Numbered from the stretch's first letter, positions 49,493-58,772 are shown. The stretch is DNA of 64,000 nucleotides from Blastococcus sp. HT6-4 (GCF_039679125.1 NZ_CP155551.1:1612001-1676000), one strand, 5' to 3'. Numbers and translations: made by a program. The notes: a model not told the origin generated them from the letters alone.

Positions 49493-50092
49493 TCACCAGC
49501 GGCCGCGGTGCACGACCTCGTCCACGCCCCGCCGGCCGCGGCGCAGCGACGGCGAGCGGCGGTCGTCGGCGCCCGGGTAGCCGACCGACACGCAGCCGAC
49601 CGGGCGGTACTCGGCCGGCACGCCGAAGGCCGTCCGGAAGGCGTCCACCCGAACCGCCGGGACGCCGAAGAAGCAGGCGCCCAGCCCCTCGTCGACCGCG
49701 GTGAGCAGCATCAGCAGCGACGCCATGCCCGCGTCGACGTCCCAGTACGGCACGGGCCAGCGCGCCTCGTCGCGGTCGGTCCAGCCCTTGTCCGGCTCGG
49801 CGTAGCGGTCGAGGTAGGCGTTCTTGTTCGCCAGCGGCACGATCAGCAGCGGCGCGCGGCGCATGCGGGTGAGCCACCGGTCGGGCGCGCCCCCGTCGGT
49901 GGTGGCGGCCCAGAACCGGTCGCGTTCCCCGGCCGTCTCCAGCACGAGGAACGCCCAGCCCTGGCTGAAGCCGGCCGACGGGGCCCGGATCGCGTGCGCG
50001 AGCAGCTTCTCCCGCACCTCGGGCGGCACGGGGCGGTCGGGGTCGTAGTCCCGGACCATGCGGCGGCGGCGGACGACCTCGGCGAACTCCAC
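49493..50092 (-). CDS. Nitroreductase family protein
   Basis: A 199-aa FMN-dependent nitroreductase-like protein with EFAEVVRRRRMVRDYDPDRP (residues ~2-21), the RAPSAGFSQGWAFLVLE flavin-binding block and the C-terminal VSVGYPGADDRRSPSLRRGR. It has the compact form used by BluB/F420-independent relatives; the substrate is unknown. The GTG at 50092 starts the conserved N-terminus. Longer frames upstream run into the next gene. Confidence 0.85.
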   Translation of the reverse strand: MEFAEVVRRRRMVRDYDPDRPVPPEVREKLLAHAIRAPSAGFSQGWAFLVLETAGERDRFWAATTDGGAPDRWLTRMRRAPLLIVPLANKNAYLDRYAEPDKGWTDRDEARWPVPYWDVDAGMASLLMLLTAVDEGLGACFFGVPAVRVDAFRTAFGVPAEYRPVGCVSVGYPGADDRRSPSLRRGRRGVDEVVHRGRW

Positions 50093-50124
50093 GGGTGCAG
50101 CCTGCCGGACGGCGCGCGCGGAGG

Positions 50125-50673
50125 TCAGGCCCGCCGGCCGAGCCGGGCCAGCGCCCGGGCCTCGCGGTCGGCCGTGTCGGGCACCTCGACGGCCGGCCGG
50201 CAGATCCCGTCCATGTGCAGCGCCGGGCCGAAGCTGTCCGCGCCGGCCTCGATCCGGTCCAGCTCCCCGTCGGTGAGGCCGGCATCGGCGCCGACGGCGC
50301 GGGCGACGTCCCAGCGGTGGACCAGCATGTCCCACACGTAGAACTGCTCGAAGGCGGCGCCGACCGTGGTGCGCCCGAAGAAGCCGTCGAACTCCCGGCC
50401 CGGTACGGCGTCGTCGGACAGGGCCTCGGCCACCCGCGTCGCGTGCCGGCGCCAGGCGGCCGCGGGATCGGCGGCGACGTCCGGTTCGTCACCCAGGTCC
50501 ACGCCGTGGGTGGTGAGGAAGTCCCGCTGCGTCCCGACCAGGTGCCCGACGACGTCGGCGGCGCTCCAGCCCTCGCAGGGCGACGGGCGGGTCCAGCCGG
50601 CCGGGGGCACGGCGTCGAGCAGCGCGGTGAGGGGACGGTCGGCGGCCGCGAAACTCGTGGCGGTGGAGGTCAT
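50125..50673 (-). CDS. Maleylpyruvate isomerase-like metal-binding protein (TIGR03086 type)
   Basis: A 182-aa DinB/MDMPI-fold protein. PPAGWTRPSPCEGWSAADVV (residues ~23-42) is the family signature, with a metal-ligand His in GHLVGTQRDF and others in YVWDMLVHRWDVARAVG. Proteins of this fold act as mycothiol-dependent isomerases or thiol transferases in actinobacteria; the true substrate is unknown here. The start fits a leaderless promoter and is divergent from the AraC gene. Confidence 0.85.
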   Translation of the reverse strand: MTSTATSFAAADRPLTALLDAVPPAGWTRPSPCEGWSAADVVGHLVGTQRDFLTTHGVDLGDEPDVAADPAAAWRRHATRVAEALSDDAVPGREFDGFFGRTTVGAAFEQFYVWDMLVHRWDVARAVGADAGLTDGELDRIEAGADSFGPALHMDGICRPAVEVPDTADREARALARLGRRA

Positions 50674-50680
50674 GCCCCGG

Positions 50681-50686
50681 AACGTA
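50681..50686 (-). promoter_or_regulatory. Candidate -10 element (TACGTT) for the MPI-like gene
   Basis: On the minus strand TACGTT ends seven bases before the ATG at 50673. The 38-base gap is shared with the divergent AraC regulator gene, which could control both. Confidence 0.4.
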
Positions 50687-50711
50687 GGGGCGTGCGGCAG
50701 GCTCGGTCTTG

Positions 50712-51554
50712 ATGAAACCCGACACCTCCGGTGGGGCGATGGACCACGTCGAGCGCGCGCACCTCAAGGACCCCGGTGACGCCTCGCACGTCATGTACCG
50801 GTATCCGGCCGAGCCTGAGTTCGACGGCCTGCTGCAGCGGTTCTGGATCCCGGTGTGGTCGGTGCCGCCGGGGCGGGAGGCCCCGCAGCGGGTCCTGCAG
50901 TACCCGGTCGCGCTGCTGGTCGTCGCCGCCGACTACGCCCGCTTCTACGGCGTGGTCCCGGGGCTCTCCACGACGACGCTGACCGGCACCGGCTGGGCGG
51001 TCGGCGTCATGTGTGCGCCGGCCGCGGGCGCACTGGTCGCCGGCGGGCCGATGAGCGCGTACACCGACCGGCACGTCGACGTCGGCGACGTCCTGGGCGC
51101 CGAGGGGGAGCGCCTGACCGCCCGGGTCCGCGCCGCCATGGCGGGCGACCCGCACGCGCCGGCCGCGCACGCCGCGGCGATGGCCGCGTTCGGCGACGCG
51201 CTGCGGCCGTTCCTCCCCGTCGACGACGACGGCCGCCTGGTCAACGAGATCGTCGCCTTCGTCGAGGGCGACCGAGAGGTGGTCCGCGTCGCGCAGGTGT
51301 GCGAGCGCTTCGGCGTGTCGGAGCGGGCGCTGCAGCGGCTGGTGCACCGCCGGCTCGGGCTGACCCCCAAGTGGCTCATCCAGCGCCGCCGGCTGCAGGA
51401 GGCGGCCGAGCGGCTGCGCGGGAACCCGGTGAGCATCGGCGAGGTGGCGGCGGTGCTCGGCTACGCCGACCAGGCCCACTTCACCCGGGACTTCGCCCGC
51501 GTCACGGCCATGACCCCCGGGCAGTTCGCGGCCCGGTACGTCCCGGGGAGCTGA
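50712..51554 (+). CDS. AraC family transcriptional regulator
   Basis: A 280-aa regulator. The N-terminal ~155 residues form a ligand/sensor domain of the DUF6597 type ([20 protein letters not shown] at ~29-48). The C-terminus has the two AraC helix-turn-helix units: [20 protein letters not shown] and [20 protein letters not shown], followed by the typical [10 protein letters not shown]. It is transcribed away from the MPI-like gene, which is a likely target. ATG at 50712 is chosen; a TTG directly before it is an alternative. Confidence 0.87.
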   Translation: MKPDTSGGAMDHVERAHLKDPGDASHVMYRYPAEPEFDGLLQRFWIPVWSVPPGREAPQRVLQYPVALLVVAADYARFYGVVPGLSTTTLTGTGWAVGVMCAPAAGALVAGGPMSAYTDRHVDVGDVLGAEGERLTARVRAAMAGDPHAPAAHAAAMAAFGDALRPFLPVDDDGRLVNEIVAFVEGDREVVRVAQVCERFGVSERALQRLVHRRLGLTPKWLIQRRRLQEAAERLRGNPVSIGEVAAVLGYADQAHFTRDFARVTAMTPGQFAARYVPGS

Positions 51555-51579
51555 CGCGGGGACGCGGCGGGCCGGTCCC

Positions 51580-51585
51580 TACGCT
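51580..51585 (+). promoter_or_regulatory. Candidate -10 element (TACGCT) for leaderless hisA
   Basis: TACGCT ends six bases before the hisA GTG, again the leaderless spacing. Confidence 0.4.
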
Positions 51586-51591
51586 GTCGTC

Positions 51592-52323
51592 GTGCCCACG
51601 CTGCAGCTGCTCCCCGCCGTCGACGTCGCCGACGGCCAGGCCGTCCGTCTCGTGCAGGGGGAGGCCGGCAGCGAGACCTCCTACGGCGACCCCCTCGACG
51701 CCGCGATGCAGTGGCAGCGCGACGGCGCCGAGTGGGTGCACCTGGTCGACCTCGACGCCGCCTTCGGGCGCGGCTCCAACCGCGAGCTCCTGGCCCGCGT
51801 GGTGGGGGAGCTGGACGTCGACGTGGAGCTCTCCGGCGGCATCCGCGACGACGCCTCGCTGACCGCCGCGCTGGCGACCGGGTGTCGCCGGGTGAACCTC
51901 GGGACGGCGGCGCTGGAGTCGCCGGAGTGGTGCGCGAAGGCGATCGCCGAGCACGGCGACCGGATCGCCGTCGGCCTGGATGTCCGCGGCACCCGGCTGG
52001 CCGCGCGCGGCTGGACCAAGGAGGGCGGGGAGCTGTACGAGACCCTCGCCCGCCTCGACGCCGAGGGCTGCGCCCGCTACGTCGTCACCGACATCACCAA
52101 GGACGGCACGCTCAAGGGCCCGAACCTGGAGCTGCTGCGCGAGGTCTGCGCCGCCACGTCGCGCCCGGTGATCGCCTCCGGCGGGGTCAGCTCGCTGGAC
52201 GACATCCGTGCCCTGGCCGCCCTGACCGAGATCGGCGTCGAGGGCGCCATCGTGGGCAAGGCGCTGTACGCCGGGGCCTTCACCCTGCCGGAGGCGCTGC
52301 GCGTGACCCAGGGGCGCTCGTGA
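51592..52323 (+). CDS. priA: Phosphoribosyl isomerase (HisA/PriA)
   Basis: A 243-aa TIM barrel that isomerises ProFAR in histidine synthesis. It shows [20 protein letters not shown] with the catalytic Asp (~11), [22 protein letters not shown], and [18 protein letters not shown]. The C-terminal phosphate loops [16 protein letters not shown] and [13 protein letters not shown] follow. In actinobacteria the enzyme is the bifunctional PriA, which also replaces TrpF in tryptophan synthesis. The absence of trpF among the trp genes at 61.5-64 kb is consistent with that, though the window does not cover all trp genes. Confidence 0.93.
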   Translation: MPTLQLLPAVDVADGQAVRLVQGEAGSETSYGDPLDAAMQWQRDGAEWVHLVDLDAAFGRGSNRELLARVVGELDVDVELSGGIRDDASLTAALATGCRRVNLGTAALESPEWCAKAIAEHGDRIAVGLDVRGTRLAARGWTKEGGELYETLARLDAEGCARYVVTDITKDGTLKGPNLELLREVCAATSRPVIASGGVSSLDDIRALAALTEIGVEGAIVGKALYAGAFTLPEALRVTQGRS

Positions 52324-52712
52324 CCGTGCTGAACCTCGGGTCGGCGAACCCGTGGGAGCCGGTGGTCGGCTACAGCCGGATCGTCGTCCGCGGGGACACC
52401 GCCTGGGTCAGTGGCACCACGTCCAGTGTCGACGGCGAGGTCGCCCACCCCGGCGACGGCGCCGCCCAGACGCGCCAGGCGCTGGCCACCATCCGGCGCT
52501 CGCTGGAGCGGGCGGGCTTCACCCTCGCCGACGTCGTCCGCACCCGGATGTACGTCACCGACATCAGCCGCTGGGAGGAGATCGGCCGGGCCCACGGCGA
52601 GGTGTTCGGCGACATCCGCCCGGCCTCCACCATGGTCGAGGTGTCGGCGCTGATCGATCCCGCGATGCTGGTGGAGATCGAGGCCGACGCCGTCCGGGGG
52701 GCCGGCGCATGA
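52320..52712 (+). CDS. RidA family protein
   Basis: A 130-aa YjgF/RidA protein. RidA enzymes deaminate reactive enamines/imines such as 2-aminoacrylate. It carries [40 protein letters not shown], and the conserved Arg in [18 protein letters not shown] (residues ~99-116). The GTG overlaps the hisA stop and its own stop overlaps the hisF ATG. RidA is therefore embedded by coupling inside the his operon, between hisA and hisF. Confidence 0.9.
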   Translation: MTVLNLGSANPWEPVVGYSRIVVRGDTAWVSGTTSSVDGEVAHPGDGAAQTRQALATIRRSLERAGFTLADVVRTRMYVTDISRWEEIGRAHGEVFGDIRPASTMVEVSALIDPAMLVEIEADAVRGAGA

Positions 52713-53503
52713 GTCTCGCCGTCCGCGTCATCCCGTGCCTCGACGTCGACGCCGGCCGCGTGGTCAAGGGGGTCAACTTCGTCGACCTGCGCGACGCCGG
52801 CGACCCGGTGGAGATGGCCCGCGTCTACGACGCCGAGGGCGCCGACGAGCTGACGTTCCTCGACATCACCGCGAGCTCGGGCGACCGCGAGACCACCTAC
52901 GACGTCGTCCGCCGCACCGCGGAGAGCGTGTTCATCCCGCTCACCGTGGGCGGGGGCGTGCGCGCCGTGGAGGACGTCGACCGGCTGCTGCGGGCCGGCG
53001 CCGACAAGGTCGCGGTCAACACCGCGGCCGTCGCCCGGCCGGAGCTGATCGCCGAGATCGCGCACCGCTTCGGCAGCCAGGTGCTCGTGCTCTCGCTCGA
53101 CGCCCGCCGGACGCGCGACGGCGCGGTCACCGACTCCGGCTGGGAGATCACCACGCACGGCGGCCGCCGCGGGACCGGGCGCGACGCCGTCGAGTGGTGC
53201 ATCCGGGCCGCGGAGCTCGGGGCGGGGGAGATCCTGCTGAACTCCATGGACGCCGACGGCACCCGGGCCGGCTTCGACACCGATCTGATCCGGCAGGTGC
53301 GCGCCGAGGTGCGGGTGCCGCTGATCGCCAGCGGGGGAGCCGGCGCCGCCGAGCACTTCCCGCCCGCGGTGCAGGCCGGCGCGGACGCCGTCCTGGCCGC
53401 CAGCGTCTTCCACTTCGGGGTCATGCGCATCGGCGAGGTCAAGGACGCCCTGGCCGCGGCCGGCGTGCCGGTGCGCCGGGAGGCCGACCAGCCGCTCAGC
53501 TGA
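52709..53503 (+). CDS. hisF: Imidazole glycerol phosphate synthase, cyclase subunit
   Basis: HisF condenses PRFAR with ammonia from HisH to give IGP and AICAR. The 264-aa barrel has [20 protein letters not shown] (catalytic Asp ~11), [53 protein letters not shown] (second Asp) and [14 protein letters not shown]. The ATG overlaps the ridA stop (ATGA). The 3' end overlaps the convergent membrane-protein gene by eight bases. Confidence 0.97.
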   Translation: MSLAVRVIPCLDVDAGRVVKGVNFVDLRDAGDPVEMARVYDAEGADELTFLDITASSGDRETTYDVVRRTAESVFIPLTVGGGVRAVEDVDRLLRAGADKVAVNTAAVARPELIAEIAHRFGSQVLVLSLDARRTRDGAVTDSGWEITTHGGRRGTGRDAVEWCIRAAELGAGEILLNSMDADGTRAGFDTDLIRQVRAEVRVPLIASGGAGAAEHFPPAVQAGADAVLAASVFHFGVMRIGEVKDALAAAGVPVRREADQPLS

Positions 53504-54029
53504 CCGGGCGCCCCAGACCCGGCACGAGGCGGGGGAGGGCGGCGCTGGTGAGCAGGACGAACAGCGACATGCCGGTCTGCACCCAGGTCCACCAGCCCAC
53601 CGGCGTGTGCCCGGCCAGCGGGCAGACCATGGTCATGACGGCCATGAACCCGCCCGCCACGAGGCCGAGCCGGGCCGAGTGCCGGCTGCCCCGCCAGAGC
53701 GCGGCCACCGCCAACACGATCGAGACGACCGTCCCGATGTCGACGGGCAGCTGCCACAGCGGGTAGTGCACGTCCCCCGTCGGCAGCGGCTCCACCAGCG
53801 GGCAGGTCAGCCAGGCGACGGCGAAGACGACCGCGAGCACCTTCCCGCGGGGTGGGGCGATCCACGGGTCCGCGGCGGCCGCGTGCCGGGGCCCGGGCCG
53901 GGTGGGGACGGGCGCCGCGCCGACAGCGGGTACGTCACGGTGGGCGGCGGGCATGTCCGCGATGCGGGCCGGAGGGGGCGGCACGGCCGGCCGGCGCTCG
54001 GCGGCAGGCGGGTGGTCTGCGACGGTCAC
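53496..54029 (-). CDS. Hypothetical membrane protein
   Basis: A 177-aa protein with a ~60-residue Pro/Ala-rich N-terminus and four helices ([75 protein letters not shown]). Paired CPL motifs ([17 protein letters not shown]) are notable but I know no family. The start has a TACGGT element six bases upstream. Confidence 0.65.
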   Translation of the reverse strand: MTVADHPPAAERRPAVPPPPARIADMPAAHRDVPAVGAAPVPTRPGPRHAAAADPWIAPPRGKVLAVVFAVAWLTCPLVEPLPTGDVHYPLWQLPVDIGTVVSIVLAVAALWRGSRHSARLGLVAGGFMAVMTMVCPLAGHTPVGWWTWVQTGMSLFVLLTSAALPRLVPGLGRPVS

Positions 54030-54035
54030 GGGCGC

Positions 54036-54041
54036 ACCGTA
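54036..54041 (-). promoter_or_regulatory. Candidate -10 element (TACGGT) for the membrane protein gene
   Basis: On the minus strand TACGGT ends six bases before the GTG at 54029. Confidence 0.35.
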
Positions 54042-54101
54042 GCGCCGCCACCGATCGGGAGGCGCCCTGTTCCGTGCGCCGTCACCCGCCCGGGAAGGCG
54101 A

Positions 54102-54713
54102 TCAGGACACCTCGACCCGGGCGACGTCGCGCCGGCCGGACGCCCACAGCAGCAGCTCGAGGGGCTCGCCGGTGACCGTGCGCCCACCGTTCCCGAACCG
54201 CTTCTCGGCATCGGGCGTGTCACTGCGCCGCAGCACGAGGCCGCGCCGGCCCGCGGCGCGGCGGCCGTAGAGCCCGAGCGCGGACCACAGCCGGTCCTGC
54301 TCCTCGCGGGGCAGCACCCGCGGCTCCCAGCCCAGCTGGGCACGGCGGACGTCCTCGTGGTGGATGGCGAACTCCGACACGTTGACCGCCTCCGCCGCGG
54401 CCGGCAGGGCCATCGGCGACCACGGCGGCGGCCCGCTGCGCACCTGCTCGACGACCTCCGGGTACGGCGTCGAGGTGCGCAGGCGGTCCTCCAGCCGGTG
54501 GGACCACCAGGCCAGGCGCTCGCCGCCGGGGAGCATCTCGAGGCCGTATCCCGGCAGGGCGTCGGGCCGCCGGTCGCGGACGGCCAGGTGCGCGGCGAGG
54601 TGGGCGGTGGTCCACCCCTCGCAGCAGGTCGGCGCGTCCGGGCCGAGCTCGCCGAGGAGGTCGGCCAGGGCGGCGCGTTCGCGGTCGGCGAGGGGCGGGG
54701 AAGAGGCGCTCAC
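54102..54713 (-). CDS. TIGR03085 family metal-binding protein (DinB/MDMPI fold)
   Basis: A 203-aa protein whose N-terminus, ERAALADLLGELGPDAPTCC then EGWTTAHLAAHLAVRDRRPD (residues ~11-50), is the signature of the TIGR03085 group of mycothiol-isomerase-like proteins. NVSEFAIHHEDVRRAQLGWE holds further metal ligands. Function unknown. It differs clearly from the TIGR03086-type gene at 50125. The GTG start fits a leaderless promoter. Confidence 0.85.
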   Translation of the reverse strand: MSASSPPLADRERAALADLLGELGPDAPTCCEGWTTAHLAAHLAVRDRRPDALPGYGLEMLPGGERLAWWSHRLEDRLRTSTPYPEVVEQVRSGPPPWSPMALPAAAEAVNVSEFAIHHEDVRRAQLGWEPRVLPREEQDRLWSALGLYGRRAAGRRGLVLRRSDTPDAEKRFGNGGRTVTGEPLELLLWASGRRDVARVEVS

Positions 54714-54719
54714 CCGGCG

Positions 54720-54725
54720 AAGTTA
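54720..54725 (-). promoter_or_regulatory. Candidate -10 element (TAACTT) for the TIGR03085 gene
   Basis: On the minus strand TAACTT ends six bases before the GTG at 54713. Confidence 0.4.
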
Positions 54726-54786
54726 CCGAGGGAGCCCGGACCCGAAACCCGGCGCGCGAGGTCGCTTAGCCCCACTAACGACCGCG

Positions 54787-54792
54787 TAGCAT
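54787..54792 (+). promoter_or_regulatory. Candidate -10 element (TAGCAT) for the ABC exporter operon
   Basis: TAGCAT overlaps an in-frame ATG at 54791. That ATG is therefore probably untranscribed, which favours the downstream GTG at 54824 with its GAGGAG ribosome binding site. Confidence 0.4.
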
Positions 54793-54823
54793 GCAGGTGC
54801 CTGCACCGACCCCGAGGAGCCCC

Positions 54824-56599
54824 GTGTCCCGCCGCCGAGACGCCGTCGTGCGCCGCGGGCTCCGCCACATCGGCCGGGCCGTCCGCGAGCAGCCGGGCAT
54901 GTTCACCCTGGCGCTGCTGGCCAGCAGCCTCTACGGCGCGGCCACCGTCGCCAGCGCCTGGGTCATCGGCGAGATCACCAGCCGCGTGCTGCTGCCGGCC
55001 TTCGACGAGGGCGTGACCACCGGCTCGGCGCTGACGCTGGCCGCGGTCGCCATCCTCGGTGTCGCCGTCCTCAAGATCCTCGGCATCCTCGGCCGCCGGC
55101 TGTTCGCCGGGGTCATGAGCTTCCGGCTGCAGGCCGAGTACCGGCGCCGGGTCACCGGCCAGTACCTCCGGCTGCCGCTGTCCTGGCACCAGCGCCACCC
55201 CACCGGGCAGCTGCTGTCCAACGCCAACTCCGACGTCGAGGCGTCCTGGTTCTTCGTCGCCCCCCTGCCCTTCGCCTGCGGCGCGCTGGTGATGATCGCG
55301 ATCACCAGCGTCGCGCTCGTGCTCACCGACCCGCTGCTGGCCGTCGTGGGCCTGGTCGTCTTCCCGCTCGTGTTCGCCGCCAACGTCGTCTACTCGCAGG
55401 TCATGAGCCCCCGCATGCAGCGCGCCCAGCAGCTGCGCGCCGAGGTCAGCGAGATCGCCCACGAGAGCTTCGACGCCGCGCTGGTGGTCAAGACCCTCGG
55501 CCGGGAGGACACCGAGACCGAGCGCTTCACCGAGCGGGCCGAGCAGCTGCGCGACGGCCTGGTCGCCGTCGGCCGGGTCCGCGGGCTGTTCGACCCGCTG
55601 ATGGAGGCGCTGCCCACCCTGGGCACGCTGGCGGTGCTGCTCATCGGCGCCGGCCGGGTCGCCGACGGCGCCACCGACGCCGGCGACCTGGTCTCCATCG
55701 CCTACCTGTTCACGCTGCTGGCCCTGCCGATCCGGGCGATCGGCTGGGTGCTCGCCGACCTCCCGCGGGCGCTGGCCGGCTTCGACCGGGTGCGCCCGGT
55801 CCTCGACGCGACCGGGGAGACGCCCTACGGGGCCGACGCGGCGGCCGGGGCCGCCGGCGGGGCGGGGGTGGCGGTGCGTGACGTGGGCTTCACCTTCGAC
55901 GGGGTCGCGCGGCCCACCCTCACCGGCGTCACGTTCGACGTGCCGGCCGGACGCACGATCGCCGTGGTCGGGCCGACCGGCTCGGGCAAGTCCACGCTCG
56001 CCGGCCTGCTCGTCCGGCTGGTCGACCCCGTTGACGGCGCCGTGCTGGTCGACGGGGTGGACCTGCGCCGGCTGCGCGAGGGCGAGCTGAGCGCGCAGGC
56101 GGCGTTCGTCGCCCAGAGCGCGTTCCTCTTCGACGACACCGTCCGCGGCAACATCACCCTGGGCGCCCCGTTCTCCGACGACGAGGTGGAGGCCGCGCTG
56201 CGCGTGGCCGCGGCCGACGCGTTCGTCGCGGCGCTGCCCGAGGGCCTCGACACCCGGGTGGGGGAGCGGGGCGCCAGCCTCTCCGGCGGCCAGCGGCAGC
56301 GGCTGGCCCTCGCCCGCGCCGTCGTCCGCCGGCCCCGGCTGCTCGTCCTGGACGACGCCACGAGCGCCGTCGACCCCGCCGTCGAGGCGCGCATCCTCGA
56401 CGCGCTGCGCGGCAGCGAGACCCCGACGACCGTCGTCGTCGTGGCCTACCGGCAGGCGACGATCGCGCTGGCCGACGAGGTGGTGTGGCTGGAGGACGGG
56501 CGCGCCGTCGCCCGCGGCAGCCACGAGCAGCTGCTCGCCGAGGTGCCCGGCTACGCGGCGCTGGTCCGCGCCTACTCGCAGGCGGAGGTGGCGGCGTGA
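54824..56599 (+). CDS. ABC exporter subunit with degenerate ATP site
   Basis: A 591-aa fused permease-ATPase with six helices. Its NBD has Walker A GPTGSGKSTLA and a canonical LSGGQRQRLALARA signature. Walker B is VLDDATSAVD, with Asp in place of the catalytic Glu, and the switch reads VAYRQATIAL, with Tyr where the H-loop His should be. It therefore cannot hydrolyse ATP at its own Walker site, as in the degenerate partner of TM287/288 or BmrC-type heterodimers. The start at GTG 54824 is preferred over ATG 54791 on promoter grounds. The stop overlaps the partner gene. Confidence 0.88.
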   Translation: MSRRRDAVVRRGLRHIGRAVREQPGMFTLALLASSLYGAATVASAWVIGEITSRVLLPAFDEGVTTGSALTLAAVAILGVAVLKILGILGRRLFAGVMSFRLQAEYRRRVTGQYLRLPLSWHQRHPTGQLLSNANSDVEASWFFVAPLPFACGALVMIAITSVALVLTDPLLAVVGLVVFPLVFAANVVYSQVMSPRMQRAQQLRAEVSEIAHESFDAALVVKTLGREDTETERFTERAEQLRDGLVAVGRVRGLFDPLMEALPTLGTLAVLLIGAGRVADGATDAGDLVSIAYLFTLLALPIRAIGWVLADLPRALAGFDRVRPVLDATGETPYGADAAAGAAGGAGVAVRDVGFTFDGVARPTLTGVTFDVPAGRTIAVVGPTGSGKSTLAGLLVRLVDPVDGAVLVDGVDLRRLREGELSAQAAFVAQSAFLFDDTVRGNITLGAPFSDDEVEAALRVAAADAFVAALPEGLDTRVGERGASLSGGQRQRLALARAVVRRPRLLVLDDATSAVDPAVEARILDALRGSETPTTVVVVAYRQATIALADEVVWLEDGRAVARGSHEQLLAEVPGYAALVRAYSQAEVAA

Positions 56600-58434
56600 G
56601 CTCCGCCACCGTGCCGGCCGACCGCCCCGCCGAGGGCGCCCTGGCGACCCTGCGCCGGGGCCTGCGGATGATGCCGGAGTTCCGCCGCGGGCTGCCGGTC
56701 ACCTTCGCCCTCGCCCTGGTCGCCACGGCCGGCCGGGTCGTGGTGCCGATCGCCGTTCAGCAGGTGATCGACCGCGGGCTGGACGCCGACGCCGGACCCG
56801 ACCTGGACCTCATCACGTGGGTGGTGGCGGCCTCGGCGGTCGTCGTGGTGATCACCGCCGTCGCGGTCTACCGCATGAACGTCCGGCTGTTCCGCACCAC
56901 GGAGACCGCGCTGGCCAACCTGCGGGTGCGCGCCTTCCGGCACGTGCACGACCTCTCGGTGCTCCACCAGCAGGGCGAGCGGCGCGGGTCGCTGGTCTCC
57001 CGGGTGACCAGCGACGTCGACCAGCTGTCGGTGTTCATGCAGTGGGGCGGCGTCCTCGGCCTGGTCAGCGTGGGCCAGCTGCTCGTCGCCACCGTGGTCA
57101 TGGCCGTCTACTCCTGGCAGCTGACCCTGCTGGTCCTGGTCTGCTTCGTGCCGCTGGTGTTCGCCGTCCGGTGGTTCGCCCGCCGGCTGGTGCGGGTCTA
57201 CGGCGTGGTGCGGGAGCGGGTCGGCGACGTGCTCGCCGCGGTCGCGGAGTCGGTCGTCGGCGCCCCCACGGTGCGCGCCTACGGGGTGCGCGCCCGCACC
57301 GCCGCCCGGCTCGACGCCGCCATCGACCGGCACTACCGCGCGCAGGTCGACGCGCAGAAGGTGACCGCCGCGGTGTTCGTCAGCGGTGAGTTCGTCGCGG
57401 CGCTGGCCAACGCCGCCGTCGTGGTCGTCGGGGTGCTGCTCGGCCTGGCCGGCGACATCACCGCCGGCACGCTGGTGGCCTTCCTGTTCCTCGTCACGCT
57501 GTTCGTCGCGCCGGTGCAGACCGCCAGCGAGGTGCTCAACGAGGCGCAGAACGCGGTCGCCGGCTTCCGCCGCGTGCTCGACGTGCTCGACACCGAGCCC
57601 GACGTCCGCGACCCCGCGGTCGCCGCACCCGAGCGGGTCCGGGAGCTGCCGGAGGGGCCGCTGGGCATCCGCTTCGACTCCGTCACCTTCCGGTACGCGC
57701 CGGGCGCGCGGCCGGCGCTGGACGACGTCGACCTGGCGATCGCCCCGCGCACGCGGGTGGCGATCGTGGGGGAGACCGGCTCGGGCAAGACGACGTTCGC
57801 CAAGCTGGTCACCCGGCTCATGGACCCGACCGCCGGGCGCGTGCTGCTCGGCTCGGACGCCGCGGGCTGGGTGCCGCTGTCCGACGTCGCCTTCGCCTCG
57901 CTGCGCGCGCGGGTGGTGATGGTCCCGCAGGACGGGTTCCTCTTCGACGCGTCCGTCGCCGAGAACGTGCGCTACGGCCGGCCCGGCATGACCGACGCCG
58001 ACGTCGTCGCCGCCTTCGACGGGCTCGGGCTCGGGGCCTGGCTCGCCGGGCTGCCCGACGGCGTCGCGACGGCGGTCGGTCAGCGCGGGGAGTCGCTGTC
58101 GGCGGGGGAGCGGCAGCTGGTCGCCATCGCGCGGGCCTACGTCGCCGATCCCGACCTGCTGGTCCTCGACGAGGCGACGAGCGCCGTCGACCCGGCCACC
58201 GAGCAGCGGCTGACGCGGGCGCTGGACACGCTCACCTCGGGCCGGACCACCCTCACCATCGCCCACCGGCTCTCCACCGCCGAGCGGGCCGACGAGATCC
58301 TCGTGGTCGACGCCGGGTGGGTGGTGCAGCGCGGCACGCACGCCGAGCTGGTCGACGCCGAGGGCACCTACGCCCGGCTGCACGCCTCCTGGCGCCGCTC
58401 GTCGGCGGGCGAGCCCGAGCCGTCGGTCGCCTGA
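56596..58434 (+). CDS. ABC exporter subunit with consensus ATP site
   Basis: A 612-aa fused permease-ATPase. The helical domain (~25-320) is followed by an NBD with Walker A GETGSGKTTFA, Walker B VLDEATSAVD (intact Glu) and H-loop TIAHRLSTAE. The signature is altered to LSAGERQLVAIARA instead of LSGGQ. In a heterodimer this altered signature faces the degenerate Walker site of the partner, while its own good Walker site faces the partner's LSGGQ. The two genes overlap by four bases (GTGA). The substrate, drug or lipid, cannot be told. Confidence 0.9.
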   Translation: MSSATVPADRPAEGALATLRRGLRMMPEFRRGLPVTFALALVATAGRVVVPIAVQQVIDRGLDADAGPDLDLITWVVAASAVVVVITAVAVYRMNVRLFRTTETALANLRVRAFRHVHDLSVLHQQGERRGSLVSRVTSDVDQLSVFMQWGGVLGLVSVGQLLVATVVMAVYSWQLTLLVLVCFVPLVFAVRWFARRLVRVYGVVRERVGDVLAAVAESVVGAPTVRAYGVRARTAARLDAAIDRHYRAQVDAQKVTAAVFVSGEFVAALANAAVVVVGVLLGLAGDITAGTLVAFLFLVTLFVAPVQTASEVLNEAQNAVAGFRRVLDVLDTEPDVRDPAVAAPERVRELPEGPLGIRFDSVTFRYAPGARPALDDVDLAIAPRTRVAIVGETGSGKTTFAKLVTRLMDPTAGRVLLGSDAAGWVPLSDVAFASLRARVVMVPQDGFLFDASVAENVRYGRPGMTDADVVAAFDGLGLGAWLAGLPDGVATAVGQRGESLSAGERQLVAIARAYVADPDLLVLDEATSAVDPATEQRLTRALDTLTSGRTTLTIAHRLSTAERADEILVVDAGWVVQRGTHAELVDAEGTYARLHASWRRSSAGEPEPSVA

Positions 58435-58444
58435 CGGGTGCCCG

Positions 58445-58675
58445 GTGACCAGCGTGGCCGCATTCCGGGCAGCGGAGCGGGGGACCGGGGGGGGTGCAGC
58501 TGCTGCGCCGACGCAGCAGCGGACTGCTCGCGGCGGCGAGCGCGCTGACCGCCGTCCTCGTGTCCTGGCCGCTCGTGCGGGCGACGGCAACGGGATCGCG
58601 CTGGCGATGGCGCTCCTGCTCGTCGCGCTGCTGGCCCTGTGCCTCGGCCCGGCCGTGCGCGACCACGTGGCCTGA
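58445..58675 (+). pseudogene. Possible small membrane protein gene, frame-disrupted
   Basis: Two hydrophobic stretches lie in different frames. SSGLLAAASALTAVLVSWPL is in the frame of the GTG at 58494, and GIALAMALLLVALLALCLGP is in the frame ending at the TGA at 58673-58675. A one-base change near 58585-58600 would join them into a ~60-aa two-helix protein. As it stands only a 76-codon frame from the GTG at 58445 is open. Weak evidence. Confidence 0.3.
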
Positions 58676-58760
58676 CCGGACCGGCAGGCCATCCGCGCGA
58701 CGCAGCCATCGCGGCGCGACTCACCCCGAAGGCGGGACGCGTCCGGTGGGGAGGGCCCGC

Positions 58761-58766
58761 TAGCGT
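58761..58766 (+). promoter_or_regulatory. Candidate -10 element (TAGCGT) for the FAD dehydrogenase gene
   Basis: TAGCGT ends six bases before the GTG at 58773. Confidence 0.45.
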
Positions 58767-58772
58767 CGCGGC

